Assembly (NCBI GenBank): GCA_040414495.1
Contig: JBEDUI010000016.1
Coordinates: forward strand, 1 to 21,996
Source: DATAVB01 sp040414495
GTDB lineage: Bacteria; Actinomycetota; Actinomycetes; Mycobacteriales; QHCD01
Length of the DNA stretch: 21,996 bases
Reading direction: 5' to 3'
Position 1 is the stretch's first letter; each line of letters opens with the position of its first letter. Positions 1-7,392 of this stretch are shown piece after piece. The notes below the pieces were generated by a model. The model saw only the letters and a list, made by a program, of their open reading frames with translations, was not told where the DNA came from and ran no database searches. Position numbers and translations under genes: made by a program.

Positions 1-312
1 CGCGCGCTGGCGCCGTACCACGCCTGGATTTCCGGAATTCGCCGCGCCGAATCCGAGAGTCGGGCGAACACCAAGGCCGTGGACTGGGATCCCAAGCGCG
101 GCCTGGTCAAGATCAGCCCGCTGGCGGCGTGGACACAGGAGCAGGTTGACCAGTACGCCGCCGAGAACGGGGTACTGATCAACCCGCTGGCTGATATCGG
201 CTATGCCTCGATCGGGTGCGCGCCGTGCACGCGGCCGGTCGCCGAAGGCGAGGACGCCCGGGCCGGGCGGTGGGCCGGCCGGACCAAGACCGAATGCGGC
301 CTGCACGTCTGA
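1..312 (+). CDS. cysH: Phosphoadenylyl-/adenylyl-sulfate reductase, C-terminal part (CysH)
   Basis: The gene is cut by the left edge; 103 codons remain and end at TGA 310-312. CysH reduces activated sulfate (APS or PAPS) to sulfite in assimilatory sulfate reduction in the cytoplasm. The visible part has the WxSGIRRAES stretch, a GCAPCT segment (the CxxC that in the iron-sulfur type of the family helps bind a 4Fe-4S cluster) and the C-terminal ECGLH motif that carries the catalytic cysteine. The CxxC makes the iron-sulfur, APS-using actinobacterial form more likely than the cluster-free PAPS form, but the first cysteine pair lies outside the window. No other sulfate-assimilation gene follows; the next gene, in the same direction, is a tRNA-editing protein 241 nt away. 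Confidence 0.93.
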   Translation, partial: RALAPYHAWISGIRRAESESRANTKAVDWDPKRGLVKISPLAAWTQEQVDQYAAENGVLINPLADIGYASIGCAPCTRPVAEGEDARAGRWAGRTKTECGLHV

Positions 313-363
313 TCCCGCGTTCGGCCATCCCGCGCTCGGCCTGTCCCCTTCGCTCATGATCAT

Positions 364-400
364 GATGGTTTTCGTCATCGACATCGCGACGAAAGCCATC
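364..400. terminator. Hairpin after cysH, possible terminator or palindromic repeat
   Basis: Left arm GATGGTTTTCGTC (364-376) and right arm GACGAAAGCCATC (388-400) pair at 12 of 13 positions around an 11-nt loop. It is preceded by ATGATCATGATG. It lies 52 nt after the cysH stop with no T-run after it, so an intrinsic terminator is only one option. The ATCATG and TTTCGT words also occur, about seven kilobases away, in the palindrome at 7591-7664, which suggests a dispersed intergenic element. The rest of 313-553 shows no gene. Confidence 0.45.
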
Positions 401-516
401 ACGACACCGAAGATTTCGCCAGGTGCCGCACCGAAAGCGCGGGGCCGTGACCGATCGAAGATCGGGGAACCCGCGCTGGCGGCCGGCACCCAGAACCGCC
501 CGTAGCCGCAACCTCC

Positions 517-547
517 TTGCCGGCCGGTCAGCCACGCCCGGCACTAT
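517..547 (+). promoter_or_regulatory. Possible promoter for a leaderless ybaK-like transcript
   Basis: TTGCCG (517-522) and CACTAT (542-547) are separated by 19 nt. The second box ends 6 nt before the ATG at 554, which has no Shine-Dalgarno sequence. This is the spacing expected for leaderless transcripts, common in actinobacteria. The boxes are imperfect and the call rests on position. Confidence 0.3.
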
Positions 548-553
548 GGGCGG

Positions 554-1021
554 ATGCATGCCAACACCCAGCGCGTCAGCGACGTCCTGGCGGCGGCCGG
601 CGCGACCGGTGAGCTACGCACGCTGCCGGACTCGGCCCGTACCGCCGCACTGGCTGCGCAGCAACTCGGCGTCGAGGTCGGCGCCATCGCCAACAGCCTG
701 ATTTTCAATGCCGACGGGGAGCCGCTCCTGGTCCTCACCAGCGGCGCCCACCGGGTCGACACCGACCTGGTTGCCCGCACGATCGGCGCGACCTCGATTC
801 GCCGGGCCGACCCCGAATTCGTCCGAACCGCCACCGGCCAGACGATCGGTGGCGTCTCCCCGGTCGGGCATCCGGCCCCGATCCGCACGCTGGTCGACGT
901 TGCGCTGCGGCAGTTCGACGTGGTGTGGGCGGCGGCCGGTACGGCGCACACGGTGTTCGCCACCAGCTTCGAGGAGTTGGTGCGACTTACCGGCGGCAGC
1001 CCGAGCACGGTTGGTGACTAG
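554..1021 (+). CDS. YbaK/EbsC-family aminoacyl-tRNA deacylase
   Basis: The 155-residue protein is a single YbaK/aminoacyl-tRNA-editing domain of normal length. Members hydrolyse mischarged tRNAs in trans, for example Cys-tRNA(Pro) or Ala-tRNA(Pro). Family landmarks run in order: a GVEVGAIANSLIF segment near residue 40, LVLTSGAHRVD near 60, RADPEFVRTATGQTIGGVSPVGH across about 80-107 (the GGVSPVGH loop lines the active site), then VWAAAGTAHTVF and the closing EELVRLTGG. ATG 554 is chosen because it gives the full domain and sits just after a -10-like box. The gene ends 25 nt before the CrtA-like gene, so read-through is possible, but no functional link to carotenoids is expected. Which mischarged tRNA is edited cannot be told from the sequence. 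Confidence 0.9.
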   Translation: MHANTQRVSDVLAAAGATGELRTLPDSARTAALAAQQLGVEVGAIANSLIFNADGEPLLVLTSGAHRVDTDLVARTIGATSIRRADPEFVRTATGQTIGGVSPVGHPAPIRTLVDVALRQFDVVWAAAGTAHTVFATSFEELVRLTGGSPSTVGD

Positions 1022-1046
1022 GGTGTTTGCGCGGGGGTGAGCGGCG

Positions 1047-1718
1047 ATGGTGGTGACGTTTCATCTGTGGCGGGTACGCGGCCGGGCGCTGGCCCGCGCC
1101 GCCGGCCAGATCGCCATCGACCGCTGGGCGCTGCGCCGTCAACCCGCCGTGCAGTTCGCCCGGCTGCTGGGTACCGCGACCGGATTCCGCCCGCGCGATG
1201 CCGATCCGACGCGGTGGGCGATGGTGGCGGCGTGGCCGGATGAGGCGGCGGCCCGGTCGTTCGAGTCCGGCGCGCTGGTCCGGCGCTGGGACCGGATCGC
1301 GGCCGAAAGCTGGCGGGCCTGGCTGGCGCCGATTGCCTCCCGCGGCCGGTGGTCGGGGCGGGAGCCGTTCACGGTCAGTACGGTCGCGGCCGATGGTCCG
1401 GTGGCCGCGTTGACCCGGGCCCGGCTGCATCCCTTACGTACCAGGCGATTCCGACGCGCCGTGCCACCGGTGGCGGCGGGCCTGTCCAAACAGGACGGAC
1501 TACGGCTCGCGATCGGCGTCGGCGAATGGCCGGTCGGACTGCAGGGCACGTTCAGCCTCTGGGACTCGGCCGAAGCGCTGCGGGCCTTCGCCTACGCAAA
1601 CCCGGCTCACCGCGAGGCAATCCGCCGTACCCCGACCGAGCGCTGGTACGCCGAGGAACTGTTCACCCGGTTCCACGTGCTACACACCGCGGGCACCGTC
1701 GACGGACGAGTGCTGTGA
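1047..1718 (+). CDS. crtA: CrtA-like (spheroidene monooxygenase-type) carotenoid oxygenase
   Basis: The 223-residue protein matches the layout of spheroidene monooxygenase (CrtA), which in purple bacteria introduces a keto group at C-2 of acyclic carotenoids such as spheroidene. I see the N-terminal FHLWRVRG segment, a GTATGFRP turn near residue 42, WAMVAAWPDEAAAR near 57-70, AAESWRAWLAPIASRGRWSG near 85-104, VAALTRARL near 120, AIGVGEWPVGLQGTFSLW near 155-172 and the end motif RWYAEELFTRFHVL. Length and motif order agree with the family. The start ATG 1047 follows a GGGGGTGAG sequence at a good distance. It is the first gene of the carotenoid operon, about 55 nt before the GNAT gene. The family is recognised from memory of its motifs; that the substrate is a carotenoid is supported by the neighbours. 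Actinobacterial members are poorly characterised, so the position oxidised is open. Confidence 0.75.
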   Translation: MVVTFHLWRVRGRALARAAGQIAIDRWALRRQPAVQFARLLGTATGFRPRDADPTRWAMVAAWPDEAAARSFESGALVRRWDRIAAESWRAWLAPIASRGRWSGREPFTVSTVAADGPVAALTRARLHPLRTRRFRRAVPPVAAGLSKQDGLRLAIGVGEWPVGLQGTFSLWDSAEALRAFAYANPAHREAIRRTPTERWYAEELFTRFHVLHTAGTVDGRVL

Positions 1719-1719
1719 T

Positions 1720-1755
1720 CATGTGGACCGTGACTGGCATATGGACCGTGACTGG
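1720..1755 (+). repeat. 18-bp tandem duplication at the junction of the crtA-like and GNAT genes
   Basis: Positions 1720-1737 and 1738-1755 match at 17 of 18 bases; both contain TGGACCGTGACTGG. The period is six codons, so in the GNAT frame it would encode MDRDWH followed by MDRDWE. It lies just after the stop of the crtA-like gene (1718) and creates several candidate starts for the GNAT gene. Confidence 0.85.
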
Positions 1756-1773
1756 GAGGACGGCGATTCCGAC

Positions 1774-2331
1774 ATGAGGTTGCGCCGGTCACCGGTGAGC
1801 ATCCAGCGCTGGGAACCCCAGGATCTGCTGAACCACCTCGACGAGGCGATGAGCATCTACGCCAAGGCGATGGGGTATCCGGCCGAGACCGGCCGCGCCC
1901 ACGCCGGGTTCACCGCGACTCATACGGCCCGGCGCGGTTTCCGGGCCACCGCGGCGCTGGCCGGCGACGAGCTGACCGGGTTCGGGTACGGCTACACCAC
2001 CGCGCCCGGACAGTGGTGGCACGACCAGGTCCTGCAGGCCACCGCCGGCTCGGATTCCTCCGAGTGGCTGGTCGACAGCTTCGAATTGTGCGAGCTGCAC
2101 GTATTGCCGGCCTGGCAGGGTCGGGGCATCGGCCGGCAGTTGCTCACCCTGTTGTTGCAGGATCTGCCCGAACGCCGGGTCCTACTGTCCACACCGGAGG
2201 GTGACACCCGGGCTTGGCGGTTGTACCGGTCGACCGGCTTCGTAGACGTGGCCCGGCATTACTATTTCCCGGGCGATTCCCGCCCGTTCGCCATTCTTGG
2301 GGCGACCCTCCCCCTGCGTGCACATGCCTGA
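1774..2331 (+). CDS. GNAT-family N-acetyltransferase
   Basis: This is a GCN5-related acetyltransferase that would transfer an acyl group from acyl-CoA to an unknown amine or hydroxyl. The ELCELHVLPAWQGRGIGRQLLTLLL segment carries the acetyl-CoA pyrophosphate loop (Q/RxxGxG/A, here QGRGIG), followed by an RRVLLSTPEGDTRAWRLYRSTGF stretch typical of the fold's last strands. ATG 1774 gives 185 residues starting MRLRRSPV and has GGGAGGA at 1754-1760, a rather long 13 nt away. GTG 1723 or ATG 1741 would add the duplicated MDRDWx hexapeptides. The stop overlaps the next gene's ATG by 8 nt, so the two are translationally coupled. Its place inside the carotenoid operon hints at a role in pigment modification or turnover, but nothing in the sequence names a substrate. 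Confidence 0.85.
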   Translation: MRLRRSPVSIQRWEPQDLLNHLDEAMSIYAKAMGYPAETGRAHAGFTATHTARRGFRATAALAGDELTGFGYGYTTAPGQWWHDQVLQATAGSDSSEWLVDSFELCELHVLPAWQGRGIGRQLLTLLLQDLPERRVLLSTPEGDTRAWRLYRSTGFVDVARHYYFPGDSRPFAILGATLPLRAHA

Positions 2332-3919
2332 TGTCGTCGTAGTCGGCGCCGGCCACAATGGACTGGTCGCCGCCTGTTATTTGGCCAAGGCCGGTCTTTC
2401 GGTCGAGGTGGTCGAACGCGACACCGTCATCGGCGGTGCAGTGTCCACAGTGGAGCGATTCCCGGGTTATCTGATGGACCGCGGTTCCAGCGCGCACATC
2501 ATGATTCGCCAGACCGGCATTATCGAGGAATTACGGCTGGCCGAACTCGGATTACGGTACGACGAGCTGGATCCCTGGGGTTTCGCACCGTTCTGGACCG
2601 AGTCCGGCGAGCAGGTCGGCATCACGTTCTGGACCGACCTGGACCGCACCTGCGCATCGATCGCGGCCGTATGCGGGGAACGGGACGCGGCCGCGTACCG
2701 CACATTCGTCCTGGACTGGGGCCAACGCAACGAGCACATCTTCACCGCCTTCGGCGACCGGCCGACCCCGGGCCGGCTGGGCAAGGCGATGTGGGGCGCC
2801 GGGCGCGGCAGCAAAGCCGGCGGAATGGAGCTGGCCCGGCAGTTCCTCGGCAGCGGCGATGCCTTGCTGGACAGCCTATTCGGCGACGAACGGCTCAAGA
2901 CCGCGTTGGCCTGGATGGGTGCCCAGTCCGGCCCGCCGACGCACGAGCCGGCCACCGCCGACCTGGTCGGCTGGCTGGCCATGCTGCACCGCCAGTCCCC
3001 CGGCCACCCGCGCGGCGGCAGCGGCGAGCTGACCCGGGCGCTGGCCGATCGGCTGCGCAGCTACGGCGGCATCATCCGTACCGGCGACGCCGCGACCGCG
3101 ATCGTGACAAAGGAAGGCGCGGTGCGCGGGGTCCGTACCGCCTCGGGCGACCTTCTGTCCGCCGGGACTGTCGTCGCGGGCTGTCACGTCAGCACCGCGC
3201 TCGGGCTGCTCGGCGACGGACTCCCCTCGCCGCTGGCCCGCCGACGGGACGAGATCGTCATCGGCAACGGGATCGGCATGATCGTCCGCCTCGGCACCAC
3301 CGACCTACCGCGGTACCCGGCCGCCGGTCCCCAGGTGCACCGGTCGCTGCAGTTGCTCGCGCCGAGCCGGCAGGCGATACGGGCCGCCTACGGTGATTTC
3401 ATCGCGGGCCGGCCGCCGACCCGTCCGGCGGCGCTGGCGATGACGTTCTCGGCGTTCGACCCGACCATCGCCCCGGCCGGCCGGCACAACGTCAGCATCT
3501 GGGGCCAGTGGCACCCGTACCAGCTCTCGACCGGCGAGCGCTGGGAGGACATCGGCCGGCGTGAGGCGGACCGGCTCATCGCCGAGGTCGACGCGGCCGC
3601 GCCCGGTTTCGCCGCCACGGTCGAGCACGTGCACGTCCAGCACCCGGTCGAACTCGAACGCGAGCTGGCGCTGCCCCGGGCCAACGTGATGCACGTCGAG
3701 ATGAGCCTGGCCTCGATGTTCGGGATGCGACCCTTGCCCGAGCTGGCCGGCTACACCGTCCCGGGTGTGGCTGGGATGTACCTGGCCAGCGCCGGCATGC
3801 ACCCCGGCGGCGGGGTCTTCGGGGCCAGCGGTCGTACGGCGGCCGGCGTAGCGCTGGGCGACCGGACGCGGCGGCGTGGCCCGGCGGCCGGCCTGCGGCG
3901 GAGTCTCCGTCGGTGGTGA
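2324..3919 (+). CDS. CrtO-like FAD-dependent carotenoid oxidoreductase/ketolase
   Basis: The 531-residue protein belongs to the phytoene-desaturase superfamily, in the branch whose Rossmann motif reads GAGHNGL (residues 8-14), shared by CrtO beta-carotene ketolases and PYROXD2-like proteins. It opens with VVVGAGHNGLVAACYLAKAG and a VVERDTVIGGAVSTVE FAD-binding continuation. It closes with GMYLASAGMHPGGGVFGASG, the C-terminal FAD motif of the superfamily. The start ATG 2324 overlaps the GNAT stop and places the Rossmann fold at the N-terminus; the earlier ATG 2297 would add nine residues and overlap the GNAT gene further. CrtO enzymes add a C-4 keto group to beta-ionone rings, yet no cyclase gene is present here. 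The substrate may therefore be an acyclic end group, or the enzyme may be a different oxidase or desaturase. The superfamily is certain; the CrtO activity is inferred. Confidence 0.8.
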   Translation: MPDVVVVGAGHNGLVAACYLAKAGLSVEVVERDTVIGGAVSTVERFPGYLMDRGSSAHIMIRQTGIIEELRLAELGLRYDELDPWGFAPFWTESGEQVGITFWTDLDRTCASIAAVCGERDAAAYRTFVLDWGQRNEHIFTAFGDRPTPGRLGKAMWGAGRGSKAGGMELARQFLGSGDALLDSLFGDERLKTALAWMGAQSGPPTHEPATADLVGWLAMLHRQSPGHPRGGSGELTRALADRLRSYGGIIRTGDAATAIVTKEGAVRGVRTASGDLLSAGTVVAGCHVSTALGLLGDGLPSPLARRRDEIVIGNGIGMIVRLGTTDLPRYPAAGPQVHRSLQLLAPSRQAIRAAYGDFIAGRPPTRPAALAMTFSAFDPTIAPAGRHNVSIWGQWHPYQLSTGERWEDIGRREADRLIAEVDAAAPGFAATVEHVHVQHPVELERELALPRANVMHVEMSLASMFGMRPLPELAGYTVPGVAGMYLASAGMHPGGGVFGASGRTAAGVALGDRTRRRGPAAGLRRSLRRW

Positions 3920-3935
3920 GGCATGCTCTATAGCC

Positions 3936-4814
3936 GTGGTAGCCGGGACCAGCGATCGTCGCGTGGTATTCCGGCCCGGCGCGAGCACGCTCGTCCCGCT
4001 GGCCTGGGCCGCCGTGGCTGTGGGCGTCCTCGGACAGATCGTCTATCCACGGGTCGGGTCGGCGACCCAGACCCAGCTCACCGGCATCACGGTCGTCGCG
4101 TTCTTCGTAGCCATGGCCGCGGTCACCTGCGCATCGGCGGGTTGGCGGCGCGGCGCGCTGGCGGTCGCGGTCGGCTGTGTCTTTTCCTGGGTCGTGGAGA
4201 GCATCGGGGTACGGACCGGGCAGCCATTCGGTCGGTACGCCTATATGGGGTCACTACGCCCGATGCTGGGTCCGGTTCCGGTAATCGTCCCGCTGGCCTG
4301 GACCGCGCTGGGGTTGGCCGCGCTGTCCGTCGGTCGCCGGCTCGCTTGTGCCTGGCGCATTTCCGGCCCGGTCGCGGTGGCGATTCTCGGTGGCGGCGCG
4401 TTGGCGTCCTGGGATCTGTTTCTGGACCCACAAATGGTCGCGGCGGGCTATTGGCGCTGGGAAAATCCACACTCGACAATTCCCGGAATTACCGGTATCC
4501 CGATCAGCAATTTCGCCGGTTGGTTAGCGGTAGCAGTCGTTCTGATCGCGATTGTGGACCGCGTCGTACCCGAATACCGCGTCGTGCCGGAATATCACGC
4601 CGAGCTGGCCGACGCGCCGGAATTCCACGAATCTCCGCCGATCGGCGGGTCGACAGCCGCGCGGGTGGCTGCCACCGTTTACCTGTGGACGTACGCCTCC
4701 GAATTGTTGGCCGGATTCGCGTTCTTCCACCGTCCGTGGGTGGCGCTGGTCGGCGGAATCGTCATGGGCGCGTTCGCCATTCCATACGCGTGGGCTCTGA
4801 GGTCTGCATGGTGA
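3936..4814 (+). CDS. cruF: CruF-type carotenoid 1',2'-hydratase
   Basis: This integral membrane protein of about 292 residues has seven or so hydrophobic segments. CruF (DUF422) proteins hydrate the terminal C-1,2 double bond of acyclic carotenoid ends, as in myxol, deinoxanthin and bacterioruberin synthesis. Recognition rests on ESIGVRTGQPFGRYAYM (near residues 87-103), SWDLFLDPQMVAAGYWRW (near 158-175, with conserved acidic residues) and GITGIPISNFAGWL just after. A charged loop with a small internal repeat (RVVPEY twice, around 4561-4596) precedes the last helices. GTG 3936 is chosen, with GGTGAGG 14 nt upstream and a 16-nt gap after the previous stop. GTG 3963 or an upstream GTG 3876 are alternatives. 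The end overlaps the glycosyltransferase start by 7 nt, the cruF-cruG order known from cyanobacteria. Confidence 0.87.
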   Translation: MVAGTSDRRVVFRPGASTLVPLAWAAVAVGVLGQIVYPRVGSATQTQLTGITVVAFFVAMAAVTCASAGWRRGALAVAVGCVFSWVVESIGVRTGQPFGRYAYMGSLRPMLGPVPVIVPLAWTALGLAALSVGRRLACAWRISGPVAVAILGGGALASWDLFLDPQMVAAGYWRWENPHSTIPGITGIPISNFAGWLAVAVVLIAIVDRVVPEYRVVPEYHAELADAPEFHESPPIGGSTAARVAATVYLWTYASELLAGFAFFHRPWVALVGGIVMGAFAIPYAWALRSAW

Positions 4815-5920
4815 CCTGGTCTGCGCATCTCGTACGGGTCGGTGCGACGCTCGCGGCCGCCGGTGCGGTGCACACGGCGGTCAACGCGGCCCTGCTGCGC
4901 CGGCCCGCCCGCACCCTGGGGCCGGTGACCGAGGCGGTATCGGTACTGCTGCCGGTACGCAACGAGGCGCAGCAGATCGAGCCGTGTCTGCGGGCGTTGC
5001 AGGCACAACGCGGCGTACCACGGCTGGAAATTCTCGTACTGGACGATGAGTCCACTGACGACACCGCCGCCCGGGCTCGCGACATTGCCCGGAACGACCG
5101 GCGGATCACGGTCATCTCCGGCGACACGACACCACCGGGATGGCTGGGCAAACCCCATGCCTGCTGGCAACTCGCGCAGCGCGCCGCCGGCGACGCGACC
5201 ATATTTGTTTTCCTCGATGCCGACGTACGACTCGAACCCACTGCGATACTGTCTACTGTGGACCTGATGCGGGCGACGCGGCTCGATTTCGTATCGCCGT
5301 ATCCCCGGCTGGAGGCGAAAACCCTGGCCGAGCGCCTGATCCAGCCGTTGTTGCCGTGGTCCTGGCTGACCTTTCTGCCGCTTCGGCTGGCCGAGAATTC
5401 CCCGCGTCCGTCGTTGACCGCGGTCGGTGGACAATTCCTGGCGATAACGCGGGCGGCGTACGAACGCTGCGGCGGCCACCGGGCCGTGCACGCCGACGTA
5501 CTGGAAGACCTCGCCCTGGCTCGGGCGGCCAAACGGTCCGGCGCGCGCGGTGGAGTCGTTGATGGCTCGGCGCTGGCGTCCTGCCGGATGTACGAGAACT
5601 GGCCGGCGCTACGCGAGGGGTACGGAAAGTCGCTGTGGCAGGCATTCGGTTCACAGCCGGGCGCGGCCGCGGTCTTTGCCCTGCTGGGCCTGGCGTATGT
5701 CGCGCCGGCGGCGGCCGCGTTGCGCGGATCGCGGGCCGGCCTGCTCGGGTACCTCGCCGCCGTCGTCGGCCGGGCCGTGGCCGCCAGCCGCACCGGTGGG
5801 CGGATCTGTCCCGACGCGCTGGCGCACCCGGCCTCGGTCGCCCTCGCCGGCTGGCTCACCGCCCGTTCGATCATCGCGCACCACCGGGGCACGCTGCGGT
5901 GGAAGGATCGGGCGCTGTGA
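4808..5920 (+). CDS. cruG: CruG-type family 2 glycosyltransferase for carotenoids
   Basis: The 370-residue protein is a membrane-anchored GT-A glycosyltransferase. After an N-terminal hydrophobic stretch come VSVLLPVRNEAQQIEPCL, ILVLDDESTDDTA, a DxD-type FLDADVRL motif near residue 137 (nucleotide sugar and metal binding), GGQFLAITRAAYERCGGH, and an ED pair at about 233-234 that fits the catalytic base. Hydrophobic C-terminal segments include AAVFALLGLAYVAPAAAAL. The closest known types are CruG (myxol 2'-O-glycosyltransferase) and CrtQ (diaponeurosporenoate glucosyltransferase); position directly behind cruF favours CruG. The ATG overlaps the cruF stop, and its own TGA overlaps the next GTG by 4 nt. 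The sugar and the acceptor hydroxyl cannot be read from the sequence. Confidence 0.83.
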   Translation: MVTWSAHLVRVGATLAAAGAVHTAVNAALLRRPARTLGPVTEAVSVLLPVRNEAQQIEPCLRALQAQRGVPRLEILVLDDESTDDTAARARDIARNDRRITVISGDTTPPGWLGKPHACWQLAQRAAGDATIFVFLDADVRLEPTAILSTVDLMRATRLDFVSPYPRLEAKTLAERLIQPLLPWSWLTFLPLRLAENSPRPSLTAVGGQFLAITRAAYERCGGHRAVHADVLEDLALARAAKRSGARGGVVDGSALASCRMYENWPALREGYGKSLWQAFGSQPGAAAVFALLGLAYVAPAAAALRGSRAGLLGYLAAVVGRAVAASRTGGRICPDALAHPASVALAGWLTARSIIAHHRGTLRWKDRAL

Positions 5921-7392
5921 GTCGGATTGTCGTCATAGGCGCCGGGGTCGGCGGACTGGCCGCGGCGGCCCGCCTCGCCGCCGGTGGCCACAAGGTCGTG
6001 GTGTGCGAGCGGTCCGAGACGGTCGGCGGCAAGCTCGGGGTCGCGGTTCGCGAGACGCCGGCCGGCACGTTCCGGTTCGACACGGGCCCATCGCTGCTGA
6101 CCCTGCCACAGGTCTTCGCCGACCTGTTCGCCGAAACGGGCGACCCGATCGACCGAGTGCTGGATCTGGAACGGGTCGAACCGACGATCCGCTACCGTTT
6201 CGCCGACAACACCCGCCTGAACGCCAGCTCCGACCTGGACACGATGTGCGACCGGCTCGACCGGGCTTTGGAACCGGGCGCCGGCTCGGACTGGCGGGCG
6301 CTGATGGCGCGGGCCGAGAAGATCTGGGATGCCACGTACTCCCCGATTCTCTCCTCGAGCCTGAGCGGACCGCTGTCGTTGATCCGGCGCGGCGTCCGGG
6401 TCGGCGATCTGGCCAGCATCGCCCCGGGTCGGTCGCTGCGGCAGGCCGCGGCGCGGTACGTGCACGACCCGCGGCTGCAGATGCTGGTCGATCGGTACGC
6501 CACCTACGCCGGCTCGGATCCGCGGCGGGCGCCGGCGGCGTTCCTGGTCATCCCGTACATCGAGCAGACGTACGGCGTCTGGTACATCCGCGGCGGGCTG
6601 GGTCGGCTCGCCGACGGTTTGGTCGCCCGGGTGACCGAACTGGGCGGCGAGGTCCGTACCGGGACGGACGTCGCCGCGATCGAGGTGGCCGGCAACCGGG
6701 TCGACGGCGTGCGGTTGACCGACAATGAGCGGCTGCCGGCCGATGTCGTGGTGGCCGGGGTCGACGCGCGCCACCTCTACACCGACCTGCTGCCCTCCCG
6801 CAGCATGCAGCGCCGGATCGAACGGGTCCAGCCCTCGCTGGCCGGTTTCACGATGCTACTGGCGATTCGTGGCCGTACGCCCGATGTCGCGCAGCACAAT
6901 GTGCTGTTCCCGCCGGATTACGACGCCGAGTTCGACGCGATCTTCGGGCACAGCCCGCGTCCGGTTTCCGACCCGGCGATCTACGTGAACATCGTTCGCG
7001 ATCCGTTGGTCTGCCCGCCCGATCACGAGGCGTGGACGGTCCTGGTCAACGCGCCCGTGCACGGCGCGGTCGACTGGGACAGCCTGACGTTGCGTAGTTC
7101 GTACGCCGAGCGGCTGACCGGAGCGATGGCCGCCCGCGGTATGCAGACCTCGGGCCGGACCGTGTCGCGCGAGGTCATTACGCCGGCCGACCTGGCCCGC
7201 GGCACCCGCTCCCCAGGCGGCGCGATCTACGGTCCGTCCTCCAACGGCACCCGGGCGGCATTCTTACGCCCGCCGAACAAGACCGCCGTTCCAGGCCTGT
7301 TCCATGTCGGCGGATCGACCCATCCCGGCGGCGGGTTGCCGCTGACCGCGTTGTCCGGCCAGATCGTGGCCGGCCTCATCGGTCCCGCCTGA
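5917..7392 (+). CDS. CrtI/CrtD-family carotenoid desaturase
   Basis: The 491-residue FAD-dependent desaturase starts at GTG 5917 in a GTGA overlap with the glycosyltransferase. It has IVVIGAGVGGLAAAARLAAGG and CERSETVGGKLG at the N-terminus, FDTGPSLLTLPQVF near residue 50 and LFHVGGSTHPGGGLPLTALS at the C-terminus, all classic for the CrtI/CrtN/CrtD group. Since a second CrtI paralogue lies next to crtB, this one is more likely a later-acting enzyme, such as the C-3',4' desaturase (CrtD) that follows CruF hydration in deinoxanthin and myxol pathways. That split of roles is inferred from context. Its last 14 codons and stop are duplicated immediately downstream (see the 46-bp repeat). It is the last gene of the operon. 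Confidence 0.85.
   Translation: MSRIVVIGAGVGGLAAAARLAAGGHKVVVCERSETVGGKLGVAVRETPAGTFRFDTGPSLLTLPQVFADLFAETGDPIDRVLDLERVEPTIRYRFADNTRLNASSDLDTMCDRLDRALEPGAGSDWRALMARAEKIWDATYSPILSSSLSGPLSLIRRGVRVGDLASIAPGRSLRQAAARYVHDPRLQMLVDRYATYAGSDPRRAPAAFLVIPYIEQTYGVWYIRGGLGRLADGLVARVTELGGEVRTGTDVAAIEVAGNRVDGVRLTDNERLPADVVVAGVDARHLYTDLLPSRSMQRRIERVQPSLAGFTMLLAIRGRTPDVAQHNVLFPPDYDAEFDAIFGHSPRPVSDPAIYVNIVRDPLVCPPDHEAWTVLVNAPVHGAVDWDSLTLRSSYAERLTGAMAARGMQTSGRTVSREVITPADLARGTRSPGGAIYGPSSNGTRAAFLRPPNKTAVPGLFHVGGSTHPGGGLPLTALSGQIVAGLIGPA

Noticed and set aside
3923..4807. Upstream extension of the CruG-type glycosyltransferase to ATG 3923
   Set aside because: The extension runs through cruF in another frame and reads as Arg/Gly-rich nonsense; the glycosyltransferase fold begins after ATG 4808.
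4762..6774. 670-codon minus-strand open frame
   Set aside because: It lies opposite the CruG-like and CrtD-like genes, is rich in Arg/Pro/Ala and has no recognisable motif; such antisense frames are common in high-GC DNA.
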